A stretch of 64,000 bases of DNA from Allochromatium humboldtianum (GCF_013385175.1 NZ_JABZEO010000003.1:186001-250000), one strand, 5' to 3'; positions 1-10,551 are shown, numbered from the stretch's first letter. Notes: generated by a model from the letters alone, not told the origin. Program-made: numbers and translations.

Positions 1-1667
1 AGCCGCTCCGCCTCCTGGAGCACATCACCCGCTTCCGCGATCAGACCCAGGCCTATCTGAACGGCGATCTGAGCGAGGAGGCGTTCCGCCCACTGCGCCT
101 GCTGCACGGACTCTACCGACTGCGCGAGACCACCATGCTGCGCGTGGCCGCACCCCAGGGCCAGCTCTCCAGCGAGCAGTTGCGCCGGCTGGCGCGCATC
201 GCCCGCGACTACGGTCTGGGCGAGGTGCATCTCACCACACGCCAGACCATCCAGTTCACCGGCCCGGCGATCGGCGCCGTGCCGCAGATCCTCGCCGAGC
301 TGGCCGAGGTCGGACTGTCGAGCTTTCTGACCTCGGGCAACGGCATTCGCGGCATCGTCGTCGATCCGCTCGCCGGGCTGGCCGCCGACGAGCTGGAAGA
401 CCCGCGCCCCTGGCACGCGATCCTCGACCAATGGCGTCTGACTCATCCGCTCATGGGCCAACTGCCGCGCAAGTTCAAGATCGGCATCCACGGGGCGCGC
501 ACCGATCGCGTCACCCTGGCGGCGCAGGATCTGGGGCTGGAACTGGTGCGCGACGCGCACGGCGAGCTGGGTTTCCGGGTGCTGGTCGGCGGCGGGCTGG
601 GACGCGGACCGCGACTGGCCCAGGAGCTGACGCCCTTCGTCCACTGGCCGCATCTGCTGACCTGGATCGAGGCGATCCTGCGTGTCTATGCGCGCGACGG
701 GCGGCAGACCGATCCCTACAAATCAAGGCTCAAGAATCTGGTCCAGCGGCTGGGTCTGGTCGAGTTCCGCGCGCGGGTCGAGTCCGAATGGGCCTCCCTG
801 CGCGATGGACCGGCCACTCTGACACCGGCCCAGGCCGAGCGCGCCGCACGCCCGTTCGCCGAAGCCCCGGCAGACGATACCGTATTCGCCGCGACGCCGG
901 TTTCAGCCCCCGCGCCCAATGAATCAACCGAGTATCCGGTTTGGCGGAGTCAGAATGTGCAGCCCCACAAGCGCGCCGGTCAGTCCATCGTCACCCTCTC
1001 GACCAAGCGTACCGGCACGGCGCCCGGCAACCTGAGTCCGGAACAGTTGGAGCGGATCGCCGACTGGGCCGCGACCGAAAGCCGCGACGAGGTGCGTCTG
1101 ACGCCCGCCCAGAACCTGCTGCTGACCCAGGTGCGCGCGGACCGTCTGTTCGCCCTCTGGGAGGACGTGCGCGCCTTCGGCCTGGACGGTCCCAATCGCG
1201 GTCTGCTCACCGACCTGGTCGCCTGCCCCGGCGCGCGCGAGTGCGATCTGGCGCACGGCGATTCGCTGGGACTGGCCGCCGCCATCCAGGCCCGCTTCGC
1301 CGACGCCGATGACGTGCGCGATATCGGCCCGCTCGATCTGCGGATCTCGGGCTGCGTGAACGCCTGCGCCCATCACAACCTCGCCCACATCGGTATCCGG
1401 GGTCTGCGCAAGCAGGGCGAATCCCGCTACCAGATCCTCATCGGCGGGCGCTCGGGCCGCGAAGCACGGCTGGCCGAGCCGCTCGGCCCCTCGTTGGCCG
1501 CCGACGAGGCGCCCGAGGCGGTCGCCGGGCTGATCGCACTCTATCGCCGACACCGGCAGACGGGTGAGACCTTCGATGCCGCCGTGCAGCGACTGGGCGC
1601 CGAACCCTTCAGATCCATCGTGACCAGGGCGGCGGACGCCGCCCCTCAGGAGACACCCCATGACTGA
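1..1667 (+). CDS. cysI: Sulfite reductase hemoprotein, CysI-like (5' end cut by window)
   Basis: Reduces sulfite to sulfide in assimilatory sulfate reduction in the cytoplasm. The reading frame is open from base 3, and its first codons read like an internal part of the family, so the true start lies before the window. The siroheme/[4Fe-4S] ligands are visible in the last third: CPGAREC (C-x5-C) near 1222-1242 and SGCVNAC (C-x3-C) near 1348-1370. Two tandem ferredoxin-like sulfite/nitrite reductase halves are recognisable. The visible 555 codons approach the single-chain family size. The stop overlaps the cysH start by 8 bp, which supports co-transcription with cysHDN. A ferredoxin-dependent nitrite reductase is the only serious alternative, and the cys context argues against it. 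Confidence 0.9.
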   Translation, partial: PLRLLEHITRFRDQTQAYLNGDLSEEAFRPLRLLHGLYRLRETTMLRVAAPQGQLSSEQLRRLARIARDYGLGEVHLTTRQTIQFTGPAIGAVPQILAELAEVGLSSFLTSGNGIRGIVVDPLAGLAADELEDPRPWHAILDQWRLTHPLMGQLPRKFKIGIHGARTDRVTLAAQDLGLELVRDAHGELGFRVLVGGGLGRGPRLAQELTPFVHWPHLLTWIEAILRVYARDGRQTDPYKSRLKNLVQRLGLVEFRARVESEWASLRDGPATLTPAQAERAARPFAEAPADDTVFAATPVSAPAPNESTEYPVWRSQNVQPHKRAGQSIVTLSTKRTGTAPGNLSPEQLERIADWAATESRDEVRLTPAQNLLLTQVRADRLFALWEDVRAFGLDGPNRGLLTDLVACPGARECDLAHGDSLGLAAAIQARFADADDVRDIGPLDLRISGCVNACAHHNLAHIGIRGLRKQGESRYQILIGGRSGREARLAEPLGPSLAADEAPEAVAGLIALYRRHRQTGETFDAAVQRLGAEPFRSIVTRAADAAPQETPHD

Positions 1668-2430
1668 ACGACGTCAGCCTTCCCTATCGACCGACACCCT
1701 GCCGACCCGTGAAGCCGCCGCGATCGAACTCCTGTCCCAGGTCTGCCGCGAGCTGGATTCCATCGTGTTCGCCACCAGCCTCGGCGCCGAAGACATGGTG
1801 CTGACCGAGATCATCCGGCGCGAACGCCTGCCGATCCGGATCTTCACCCTCGACACCGGGCGGCTGCCGGCCGAGACCCTGGAGCTCATCGAGGTGGTCG
1901 AACGCCACTACGGGACGCAGATCGAGCGCTACGCGCCACACGCGGACGCCATCGCCGATTATGTGAGCCGCTACGGTCTCGACGGTTTCTACGACTCGGT
2001 GCCCGCGCGTCAGGCCTGCTGCCGGGTGCGCAAGCTCGAACCCCTGAAGCGCGCCCTGGCCGGTCAGTCGGCCTGGGTCACGGGTCTGCGCGCCGAGCAA
2101 TCCGTCACCCGCGCCGAGTTGCCGGCGCGCGAATGGGATGCCGCCAACGGTCTGGAGAAGATCAACCCGCTCGCCGACTGGAGCGAGCACGAGGTCTGGG
2201 CCTTCATCCGGCACCATCGGGTGCCCTACAACCCGCTGCACGACCAGGGTTATCCCAGCATCGGCTGCGCCCCCTGCACCCGCGCCATCACGGTCGGCGA
2301 GGACGTGCGCGCCGGGCGCTGGTGGTGGGAGAACCCCGAGACCAAGGAATGCGGACTGCACCGGCGTGAGTTCGCGCCGCGCCAGCCGTCCGCCCATCCA
2401 GCGATCGAACGCGACAGGAGCGCCGCATGA
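1660..2430 (+). CDS. cysH: Adenylylsulfate (APS) reductase, [4Fe-4S] type
   Basis: Reduces activated sulfate to sulfite with thioredoxin-type electrons. The 256-residue protein has both cysteine pairs that bind the [4Fe-4S] cluster in APS-type enzymes (C120-C121 and C203-x2-C206), plus the C-terminal catalytic cysteine in ETKECGLH (C231). PAPS-specific enterobacterial CysH lacks the cluster cysteines, so APS is the likely substrate. This agrees with the absence of cysC, and of a CysC fusion on CysN, in this operon. The start overlaps cysI by 8 bp and the stop overlaps cysD as ATGA. Confidence 0.93.
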   Translation: MTERRQPSLSTDTLPTREAAAIELLSQVCRELDSIVFATSLGAEDMVLTEIIRRERLPIRIFTLDTGRLPAETLELIEVVERHYGTQIERYAPHADAIADYVSRYGLDGFYDSVPARQACCRVRKLEPLKRALAGQSAWVTGLRAEQSVTRAELPAREWDAANGLEKINPLADWSEHEVWAFIRHHRVPYNPLHDQGYPSIGCAPCTRAITVGEDVRAGRWWWENPETKECGLHRREFAPRQPSAHPAIERDRSAA

Positions 2431-3341
2431 CCCGACTCGACACCCGCACCCTCAGCCATCTCGACTGGCTGGAGGCCGACGCCATCCACATCCTGCGCGA
2501 GGTGGTCGGCCAGTGCGCCAACCCGGCGCTGCTGTTCTCGGGCGGCAAGGACTCGGTCTGCCTGCTGCGGCTGGCGGAGAAGGCCTTTCGTCCCGGCGCC
2601 CTGCCCTTTCCGCTGCTGCACATCGACACCGGGCACAACTATCCCGAGGTGATCGCATTCCGCGACCGACGCGCCGCCGAGCTGGACGCGCGCCTCATCG
2701 TGCGCTCGGTGGAGGACTCGATGGCGCGCGGTTCGGTGGTGCTCCGGCATCCGAACGAATCGCGCAACCGTCATCAGTCGGTGACGCTGCTGGAGGCGAT
2801 CGCCGAATTCGGTTTCGACGCCTGCATCGGCGGGGCGCGGCGCGACGAAGAGAAGGCGCGCGCCAAGGAGCGGATCATGAGCTTTCGCGATGCCTTCGGG
2901 CAGTGGGATCCCAAGCACCAGCGCCCGGAGCTGTGGAACCTCTACAACGCCCGCGTCCATCCGGGCGAGAACATCCGTGCCTTCCCGATCAGCGACTGGA
3001 CCGAGCTGGATGTCTGGCACTACATCCAGCGCGAAGGGCTGGAACTGCCGTCGATCTATTTCGCCCATCGCCGACCGGTGGTGCGCGCTAACGGGCTGCT
3101 GCGCCCGGTCACGCCCCTGACCCCGGCCCGGCCGGGCGAGACGGTCGAGGAGCTGCGGGTGCGTTTTCGCACCGTCGGCGACATCACCTGCACCGCGCCG
3201 ATCGAGTCCGAAGCCGACACACTCGACGCCATCCTGTCCGAGACCGCGCTCACCACGCTCAGCGAGCGCGGCGCCACCCGGCTCGACGACCACGCCAGCG
3301 AGTCCTCGATGGAGGATCGCAAAAAAGCCGGCTATTTCTGA
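2427..3341 (+). CDS. cysD: Sulfate adenylyltransferase subunit 2
   Basis: Catalytic subunit of ATP sulfurylase, which makes APS from ATP and sulfate with its GTPase partner CysN. The 304-residue protein carries the PP-loop motif SGGKDS at residues 38-43, typical of the N-type ATP pyrophosphatase fold. It keeps the family C-terminus with a basic GYF end. The ATG overlaps the cysH stop by 4 bp, and cysN follows after 12 bp. Length and motifs are normal for CysD. Confidence 0.95.
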   Translation: MTRLDTRTLSHLDWLEADAIHILREVVGQCANPALLFSGGKDSVCLLRLAEKAFRPGALPFPLLHIDTGHNYPEVIAFRDRRAAELDARLIVRSVEDSMARGSVVLRHPNESRNRHQSVTLLEAIAEFGFDACIGGARRDEEKARAKERIMSFRDAFGQWDPKHQRPELWNLYNARVHPGENIRAFPISDWTELDVWHYIQREGLELPSIYFAHRRPVVRANGLLRPVTPLTPARPGETVEELRVRFRTVGDITCTAPIESEADTLDAILSETALTTLSERGATRLDDHASESSMEDRKKAGYF

Positions 3342-3353
3342 GAGGACAGGCCC

Positions 3354-4658
3354 ATGTCATCCCCACACGAATTTCCCGCCATCGATCACGGTCTGCTGCG
3401 CTTCCTGACCTGCGGCAGCGTCGACGACGGCAAGAGCACCCTGATCGGGCGTCTGCTCTACGACACCAAGGCGATCCTCGCCGATACCCTGCACGCCATC
3501 GCCGCGACCTCGCAACGTAAGGGTCTGAGCGAGCTGGATCTGTCGCTCCTGACCGACGGACTCCAGGCCGAGCGCGAACAGGGCATCACCATCGATGTCG
3601 CCTACCGCTATTTCTCGACCGGCACGCGCAAGTACATCATCGCCGACGCGCCCGGGCACGAGCAGTACACGCGCAACATGGTCACGGCCGCCTCGACCGC
3701 CCATCTGGCGATCATCCTGGTCGACGCGCGTCGGGGCGTGCAGACCCAGACGCGCCGGCATTCCTATCTGGCCCATCTGGTCGGCCTCCCGCATCTGGTG
3801 GTGGCTGTCAACAAGATGGATCTGGTGGACTACGATCAGGCGGTGTTCGAGCGCATCCGCGCCGAATATCTCGACTTCGCCGCGCGGCTCGGGATCGAGG
3901 ACGTGCGGTTCATCCCGCTCTCGGCGCTCCACGGCGACAACGTGGTCGAGCGCGGCGAGCGGCTCGACTGGTACGAAGGACCGACCCTGCTGGAACTGCT
4001 GGAGACGACGCCGGCCGCCCACACCGAGCGTCCCGAGTCCTTCCGCTTTCCGGTGCAGTACGTGCGCCGTCCGCGCGACGCGGCCAATCCCGATCTGCAC
4101 GACTATCGCGGCTACATGGGACGGGTGGAGTCGGGCGAGATCGCCGTCGGCGATCCAATCATGGTGCTGCCTTCGGGACGGAGCAGTCGCGTGCGCGACA
4201 TCCAGATCGGCGGCGTCAGTCAGTCGAGCGCCATGCACGAGCAGTCAGTGACCCTGCTGCTGGAAGACGAACTCGACATCTCGCGCGGCGATCTGCTGGT
4301 CCGGCCGGATGAGGCGCCGCCGACGGTGCGCGAGCTGGAGGCGCATGTCTGCTGGCTCACCGAGACGCCGCTCTCGCCTGCACGCACCTATGTGCTGCGT
4401 CATACCACCCGCGAGGTCCGGGCCAGGGTCAAGCGCATCGACTATCGGCTGGATCTCAACCGGTTGGAACAGGAGTCCGCCGACCGACTCGACATGAACG
4501 ACATCGCCCGCGTCAGCCTGACGCTCGCCCAGCCGATCTGCCCCGATCCCTATGCGCTCAATCGGGCCACAGGTGCTTTCATCCTCATCGACGAGAGCAC
4601 CAACGATACGGTCGGGGCCGGGATGATCGTCGAAGCTAGCGCGTCACCATCACCCTGA
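3354..4658 (+). CDS. cysN: Sulfate adenylyltransferase subunit 1 (GTPase)
   Basis: GTP-hydrolysing subunit that drives APS synthesis by CysD. The 434-residue protein shows the translation-factor GTPase motifs: P-loop GSVDDGKST near residues 22-30, switch DAPGHEQYTRNM, and NKMD. Two beta-barrel domains follow. It ends without an APS-kinase (CysC) domain, consistent with direct use of APS by the CysH type found upstream. The last 23 bp overlap the 3' end of convergent selD on the other strand, so the two transcripts run into each other. Confidence 0.95.
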   Translation: MSSPHEFPAIDHGLLRFLTCGSVDDGKSTLIGRLLYDTKAILADTLHAIAATSQRKGLSELDLSLLTDGLQAEREQGITIDVAYRYFSTGTRKYIIADAPGHEQYTRNMVTAASTAHLAIILVDARRGVQTQTRRHSYLAHLVGLPHLVVAVNKMDLVDYDQAVFERIRAEYLDFAARLGIEDVRFIPLSALHGDNVVERGERLDWYEGPTLLELLETTPAAHTERPESFRFPVQYVRRPRDAANPDLHDYRGYMGRVESGEIAVGDPIMVLPSGRSSRVRDIQIGGVSQSSAMHEQSVTLLLEDELDISRGDLLVRPDEAPPTVRELEAHVCWLTETPLSPARTYVLRHTTREVRARVKRIDYRLDLNRLEQESADRLDMNDIARVSLTLAQPICPDPYALNRATGAFILIDESTNDTVGAGMIVEASASPSP

Positions 4659-5679
4659 TCCCCGTCTCGTCCGGCTCCAGCATCCGCCCGATGCGACGGG
4701 CCGGAATGCCCTGAGCGCCGAGTTCGGCCAGGGCCGCGTCCACCCGCTCGGGCGGAAAGGCGATCAGCAGACCGCCCGAGGTCTGCGGATCGGCGAGCAG
4801 GAGCGACTGCCATTCGGCGAGCGCCGGATCGATCCGGGTCTGTTCCAGACAGGCCTTGAGGTTGTTGCGCGCACCGCCGGGAAAGACGCCGGCCTCGGCC
4901 AGCGTCCGGGCTTCATCCAGGATCGGGATGGCCGGCCAGTGCAGTTCGGCGCTCAGACCGGCTCCGCGCGCCATCTCCAGCAGATGACCCAGCAGGCCGA
5001 AGCCGGTGATGTCGGTGGCGGCACGGGCGCCATGACGGACCATGATCGCCGCCGCGCGGTCGTTGGCCGTCAGCATCAGCTCGGTGACACGCGCGACTCC
5101 CTCAGGCGAGAGCCGTTCGTTCTTGAGCGCCGTAGTCAGGACACCAACGCCGAGCGGCTTGGTCAGCACCAGCACATCCCCTGCCCGCGCGCCGCCCTTG
5201 ATCACCAGTCGATCCGGATGGGCGATGCCGGTCACGGCCAGCCCGAACAGCGGCTCGGGACTCTTCACCGTATGCCCGCCCACCACAGGCACCCCACAAT
5301 CCGCCGCCCCGGCGATCAGTCCGCGCAGGATTTCGGTCAGCACCGCGAGCGGCAGGCGCGTATCCGGAAAGGCCGCGACCGAGACCGCCGAGACCGGACG
5401 CGCGCCCATGGCATAGATATCCGACAGACTGTTGATCGCCGCGATGCGTCCATAATCGAAGGGCGAGTCGACCACGGGCGTGAAGACATCCACGGTGCTG
5501 ACCACCGCCAGCTCGTCCGACAGGCGCACGACGCCGCAGTCGTCCGGGTGCTCCAGGCCGACGATGACATCCGGATGCTGGGTCAGCGGCAGTTCGCGCA
5601 GAACCTGCGACAGCTCGGCGGGGCCGAGTTTCGCCGCTCAACCCGCACAGGCGGCGAGCTGGGTGAGTCTGATGTCCAT
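4636..5679 (-). CDS. selD: Selenide, water dikinase SelD, itself a selenoprotein (TGA = Sec14)
   Basis: Makes selenophosphate from selenide and ATP, the selenium donor for SelA. The frame downstream of 5529 matches SelD, but the family N-terminus is only restored by starting at ATG 5677-5679 and reading the TGA at 5638-5640 as selenocysteine. The protein then begins MDIRLTQLAACAG-U-AAKLG, which places Sec at the catalytic Cys/Sec position followed by the conserved Lys. Length becomes 347 residues, normal for SelD. Sec-containing SelD is known in other bacteria. The Sec machinery (selA, selB, tRNA-Sec) is in the same window. A standard caller would shorten this gene by about 50 codons. Confidence 0.93.
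5597..5640 (-). other. Candidate bacterial SECIS of selD
   Basis: Immediately 3' of the selD TGA (5638-5640) the message can form two hairpins. One has a 6-bp stem CTCGGC/GCCGAG with a CCC loop (5614-5628). The other is CGCAG-GTT-CTGCG (5597-5609), whose apex begins with GU, as in SelB-bound elements. The second apex is about 33 nt from the UGA, near the upper end of usual spacing. Which one SelB binds is not decided by sequence alone. Confidence 0.5.
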
Positions 5680-5925
5680 GAGGCACCGAGTGGAAATGGA
5701 ACGATGGGGGTCGATCTTAGCCATCCGAAGGGAAAAAGGCGACCACTGATCGTGCGGTAATGGACATTTCATCCAGTCTGCGTTATCAGTGTCGCGTCGA
5801 TCGAATGATCGGCCAAGTGATTGATTCGCATATCAGAATAAAGGTGTTTCAGCGATTTCTGATGGAAGATCGCCGAATCGCCACGGCGACGCGATCGCCA
5901 TCGACCACCCGGAGCAAAGGAGCGG
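5680..5925. other. Divergent selD / fdh control region
   Basis: This 246-bp gap separates the divergent selD and formate dehydrogenase genes and must hold both promoters. It contains no convincing gene. A loose TGAT-N6-ATCA dyad occurs at about 5822-5835; its spacing does not match the FNR consensus. The formate operon has a clear Shine-Dalgarno, AGGAG at 5918-5922. Confidence 0.5.
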
Positions 5926-8900
5926 ATGATGACTCTATCCAGACGGCAATTCTTCAAGGTCTGCGCCGCCGGCGCAGGCACCACCAGCCTAGCGCTGCTG
6001 GGCTTCTCGCCGGATCAGGCGCTCGCCGAGGTGCGCGCCTTCAAGCTGGCGCGCGCCACCGAGACCCGCAACACCTGCCCCTATTGCTCGGTGGGCTGCG
6101 GCGTCCTCATCTACACCCTCGGCGACGGCTCCAAGAACGTCCGCTCCGAGGTCATCCATGTCGAGGGCGACCCGGATCATCCGGTCAATCGCGGCACACT
6201 CTGTCCCAAGGGCGCGGGCCTCAAGGACTTCATCCAAAGCGAGGGCCGGCTGCTCTATCCCGAATACCGCGCGCCCAACTCGCGCGAATGGCAGCGGATC
6301 TCCTGGGACGAGGCTTTTACCCGCATCGCCCAACTGATGAAGGAGGACCGCGACGCCAACTTCATCGCCACCAACGAGGCCGGTCAGACCGTCAACCGCT
6401 GGCTGACCACCGGGATGCTCGCCGCCTCGGCCTCCAGCAACGAGACCGGCTATCTGACCCACAAGTTCGCCCGTAGCTTGGGGATGCTCGCGTTCGACAA
6501 CCAAGCGCGTGTCTGACACGGCCCGACGGTGGCAAGTCTTGCCCCGACGTTCGGCCGTGGCGCCATGACCAATCATTGGGTCGATATCAAGAACGCCGAT
6601 CTCGTCCTCATCATGGGCGGCAATGCCGCCGAGGCCCATCCCTGCGGCTTCAAGTGGGTCACCGAAGCCAAGGCCCATCGCAAGGCCCGGCTGGTCGTGG
6701 TCGATCCGCGCTTCACCCGCTCTGCGGCAGTGGCCGATTACTACGCCCCGATCCGCGCCGGCAGCGACATCGCCTTCCTCGCCGGACTCATCAACTATCT
6801 CCTGAGCCACGACAGGATCCATCACGAGTACGTGCGGAACTACACCGACTTCAGCTTCCTGGTGAAGACGGATTTCGCGTTCGAGGATGGCCTCTACAGC
6901 GGCTATGACGCCGAGACCCACAAGTACGACCGCTCGACCTGGGGCTATCAGCTCGGCGAGGACGGCTATGTCGTCACCGATCCGACGCTGCAAGACCCGC
7001 GCTGCGTCTACCAATTGATGAAGGCGCACTATGCCCGCTATACGCCCGAGATGGTCGAGGGCATCTGCGGCACGCCACGCGACGCCTTCCTCAAGGTCTG
7101 CGAGATGATCGCCGAGACCTCGGCGCCGGATCGCGCCATGACGATCATGTATGCGCTCGGCTGGACCCAGCACTCGCAGGGCTCGCAGATCATCCGCACC
7201 GGGGCCATGGTGCAGTTGCTGCTCGGCAACATCGGCAAGCCGGGCGGCGGCATGAACGCCCTGCGCGGCCACTCCAACATCCAGGGGCTGACCGACCTGG
7301 GCCTGCTGTCGAACCTGCTGCCGGGTTACATGACCCTGCCGGGCGAGAAGGAACAGGACTTCACGGCCTATCTGGAGAAACGCTCGCCCAAGCCGCTGCG
7401 GCCGGGTCAGATGAGCTACTGGCAGAACTATCCCAAGTTCTTCGTCAGCACCATGAAGGCCTGGTTCGGGGACGCGGCGACGGCCGACAACGACTGGGGC
7501 TATCACTGGCTGCCCAAGCTCGACAAGACCCACGACATCCTCCAGGTGTTCGAGGACATGAACGCCGGCCGGATGAACGGCTACATCTGCCAGGGCTTCA
7601 ACCCGCTCGCCTCGGCGCCCTGCAAGATCAAGGTCTCCGGCGCCCTGTCGAAGCTCAAGTATCTGGTCGTCATCGATCCGCTGGCCACCGAGACCTCGGA
7701 GTTCTGGCAGAACCACGGCGAGTACAACGCCGTCGATCCGACCCGGATCGCCACCGAGGTCTTCCGCCTGCCCTCGACCTGCTTCGCCGAGGAGGACGGC
7801 TCGCTGGTCAACTCGGGCCGCTGGCTCCAGTGGCACTGGAAGGCGGCCAACCCGCCGGGCGAGGCGCGCAACGACCAGGAGATCATCGCCGGGATCTTCC
7901 TCAAGCTGCGCGAGCTGTACCGGACGGACGGCGGAGCCTTCCCCGATCCGATCCTGAATCTCGCCTGGAGGTACAAACAACCGCACTCGCCCGCACCGGA
8001 TGAGCTGGCGCGCGAGTTCAGCGGCCGGGCGCTGGCGGACGTCACCGACCCCAAGGACGCGACCAAGGTATTGGTCAAGAAGGGCGAGCAGCTCAACGGC
8101 TTCGCCGAGCTGCGCGACGACGGCTCGACGGCCTGCGGCTGCTGGATCTTCGCCGGGGCCTGGAGCGAGAAGGGCAACCTCATGGCCCGGCGCGACAACT
8201 CCGACCCCTACGGGATCGGGCAGACGCTCGACTGGGCCTTCGCCTGGCCGGCCAACCGCCGGGTGCTCTACAACCGAGCCTCCTGCGATCCGGCGGGCAA
8301 GCCCTATGATCCGAGCCGGATGCTGGTCGCCTGGGATGGGCTCAGCGGGCGCTGGAGCGGGTCGGACATCCCGGACTTCAAGGCCGACTCCAACCCGGCC
8401 GACGGCATGGGTCCGTTCATCATGAACCCGGAGGGCGTGGCGCGCTTCTTCGCCCGCGACATGATGGCGGATGGTCCCTTCCCCGAGCATTACGAGCCGC
8501 TCGAATCCCCGCTCGCCAAAAATCCCATGCACCCGGACAACCCGCTGGCGCGGTCCAATCCGGCGGCGCGGGTGTTCGAGGGCGACCGGGAGAACTTCGG
8601 CAAACCGGACCGCTTCCCCTATGTGGCGACCACCTACCGGCTCACCGAGCATTTCCACTACTGGACCAAGCACTGCCGGTCCAACGCGGTGGTGCAGCCG
8701 GAGCAGTTCGTCGAGATCGGCGAGGCGCTGGGGGCCGAGCTGGGCATCCGCTCGGGCGATCCGGTGCGGGTGCGCTCACAGCGCGGCTTCATCGTCGCGG
8801 TGGCGGTCGTCACCAAGCGGCTGCGCTCCTTCGTCCTGGACGGCCAGCCGGTGCACACGGTCGGCATCCCGATCCACTGGGGCTTCACCGGGGTGGCGCG

Positions 8901-9012
8901 CAACGGCTATCTGGCCAACACCCTGACGCCCTTCGTGGGGGACGCCAACACCCAGACGCCGGAGTTCAAGTCGTTCCTCGTCAACGTCGAAAAGATCCAG
9001 CGCGTCGTCTAG
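5926..9012 (+). CDS. fdnG: Formate dehydrogenase catalytic (alpha) subunit, selenocysteine-containing, Tat-exported
   Basis: Oxidises formate to CO2 on the periplasmic side of the membrane. It is one gene read through TGA 6514-6516. The upstream part ends in NQARV and the downstream part resumes HGPTVASLAP in the same frame, exactly the V-U-H-G context of FdnG/FdoG. Sec is residue 197, and the whole is 1028 residues, the size of E. coli FdnG. The N-terminus has a twin-arginine signal (SRRQFFK). A 4Fe-4S ligand set (CPYCSVGC...LCPKG) and molybdopterin domains follow. AGGAG at 5918-5922 suits either ATG 5926 or ATG 5929, the latter with better spacing. It is the first gene of a three-subunit operon. 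The gene symbol is by homology to the respiratory nitrate-inducible/aerobic enzymes. Confidence 0.95.
6514..6556 (+). other. UGA selenocysteine codon and SECIS hairpin in fdnG
   Basis: After TGA 6514-6516 the sequence CACGGCCCGACGG leads into a hairpin GGCAA-GTC-TTGCC (6531-6543) with GU at its apex. The outer arms (CACGGCC with GGCCGTG) can extend the stem. Spacing from UGA and apex sequence closely resemble the E. coli fdhF/fdnG elements bound by SelB. Confidence 0.85.
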
Positions 9013-9021
9013 GAGGCGGAC

Positions 9022-9915
9022 ATGGCACTGCAATCACTCGATATCCAGGCCCGTTCCGCCACCACCACCGCCGTGCCTGGGGTGCGTGAGACGCTGGACG
9101 TGGCCAAGCTGATCGACATCTCCAAGTGCATCGGCTGCAAAGCCTGTCAGGTCGCCTGCATGCAGTGGAACGACTTGCAGGGCGAGATCGGGCACAACCA
9201 CGGCGACTATCAGAACCCCAGGGATCTGAACGACACCACCTGGACCCTGATGCGCTTCTACGAGGTCGAGCCCGAACCCGACCGGCTGGAGTGGCTGATC
9301 CGCAAGGACGGCTGCATGCACTGCGCCGATCCCGGCTGTCTGGCCGCGTGTCCGGCGCCGGGGGCGATCGTGCGTTACAGCAACGGCATCGTCGACTTCC
9401 ACCAGGAGCACTGCATCGGCTGCGGCTACTGCATCACCGGCTGTCCCTTCGACATCCCGCGACTCTCCAAAAAGGACGAGAAGGCGTACAAGTGCACGCT
9501 CTGTTCGGATCGGGTCGCGGTCGGGCTGGCGCCGGCCTGCGTCAAGACCTGTCCGACCGGGGCCATCACCTTTGGCGGCAAGGACGAGATGATCCGCCAT
9601 GCCGAGACGCGGGTGGCGGATCTGCGCGAGCGGGGGTTCGTCAAGGCCGGGCTCTATGATCCGCCCGGCGTCGGCGGGACGCACGTCATGTACGTGCTGC
9701 AGCACGCCGACCGGCCCGAGCTCTACGGGCTGCCCAAGGATCCGACCATCAGTCCGCTGGTCGAGCTATGGAAGGGTGCGGCCAAGCCGCTGGCGATCGC
9801 AACCATGGCGCTGGTCGGTCTGGCCAGTCTCTTCCACTATGTCACCAAGGGTCCGAACGCGGTCTCGCGCGAGATCGAGAAAGAGACCGAGCACGAAGAG
9901 GAGGAACAGGCATGA
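9022..9915 (+). CDS. fdnH: Formate dehydrogenase iron-sulfur (beta) subunit
   Basis: Carries electrons from the catalytic subunit to the membrane cytochrome b. The 297-residue protein has four ferredoxin-type cysteine clusters: [35 protein letters not shown] and CTLC...CVKTC. A single membrane segment lies near the C-terminus ([18 protein letters not shown]), followed by an acidic tail. It has no signal peptide, so it is presumably exported with the Tat-bearing alpha subunit, as in FdnGH. It follows the alpha gene by 9 bp, and its stop overlaps the next start (ATGA at 9912). Confidence 0.94.
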   Translation: MALQSLDIQARSATTTAVPGVRETLDVAKLIDISKCIGCKACQVACMQWNDLQGEIGHNHGDYQNPRDLNDTTWTLMRFYEVEPEPDRLEWLIRKDGCMHCADPGCLAACPAPGAIVRYSNGIVDFHQEHCIGCGYCITGCPFDIPRLSKKDEKAYKCTLCSDRVAVGLAPACVKTCPTGAITFGGKDEMIRHAETRVADLRERGFVKAGLYDPPGVGGTHVMYVLQHADRPELYGLPKDPTISPLVELWKGAAKPLAIATMALVGLASLFHYVTKGPNAVSREIEKETEHEEEEQA

Positions 9916-10532
9916 GACGCGACCCGCGAGATCTGGTCCGCTACACCGCCGGCCAGCGTGCCGTGCACTGGATCGTCGGCATCAGCTTCATCCTGCTCGG
10001 GATGTCGGGGCTGGCGCTGTTCCATCCGGCCTTCTATCCGTTCAGCCTGCTGTTCGGGGGCGGCGCCTGGACGCGCATCCTGCATCCCATCATCGGCGTG
10101 GTGATGGCGCTCGCCTTCGTGGTCATGGTGATCCGCTTCACCCGCTACAACCTGATGCGTCGGGTCGACTGGCAGTGGATCGGGCGCATCGGCGAGATGG
10201 TCAACGGCAGCGACGAGACGATGCCGGCACAGGGCAAGTACAACGGCGGGCAGAAGCTGCTGTTCTGGCTGCTGCTGATCTGCATGCTGCTGCTGATTCC
10301 CTCGGGGGTCGTCCTGTGGCGTGCCTATTTTGACTTCCCGGTCGAGTGGGTGCGCTGGGCGGCCGTGGTGCATTCGGCGACCGCCGTGGTCATGATCTGT
10401 CTGATCTTCGTGCATGTGTATGCCGCCATCTGGGTCACGGGCACCATCCGCGCCATGTGGTACGGTACCGTCACCCGCGCCTGGGCCAAGCAGCATCATC
10501 GGACCTGGTATGAGGAAGTGACCAAGCCGTAG
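9912..10532 (+). CDS. fdnI: Formate dehydrogenase cytochrome b (gamma) subunit
   Basis: Membrane diheme cytochrome b that passes electrons from the Fe-S subunit to quinone. The 206-residue protein has four hydrophobic segments and the FdnI-like opening [14 protein letters not shown]. Histidines suited to heme b ligation lie in helices 1, 2 and 4. Start ATG 9912 overlaps the beta-subunit stop by 4 bp. In many genomes fdhE follows directly; here fdhE is 6.3 kb away, beyond an accessory insert. Confidence 0.93.
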   Translation: MRRDPRDLVRYTAGQRAVHWIVGISFILLGMSGLALFHPAFYPFSLLFGGGAWTRILHPIIGVVMALAFVVMVIRFTRYNLMRRVDWQWIGRIGEMVNGSDETMPAQGKYNGGQKLLFWLLLICMLLLIPSGVVLWRAYFDFPVEWVRWAAVVHSATAVVMICLIFVHVYAAIWVTGTIRAMWYGTVTRAWAKQHHRTWYEEVTKP

Positions 10533-10551
10533 CATCGCTTGGGTGAGACAA

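Noticed and set aside
5820-5836. FNR-type site upstream of the formate dehydrogenase operon
   Set aside because: TGAT and ATCA arms are 6 bp apart instead of the 4-bp core spacing of TTGAT-N4-ATCAA; at most a weak dyad.
5989-8673. 894-codon open frame on the minus strand inside the formate dehydrogenase gene
   Set aside because: It is a shadow of the strongly supported fdnG frame in GC-rich DNA; its translation is His/Gly/Arg-rich with no family motif.
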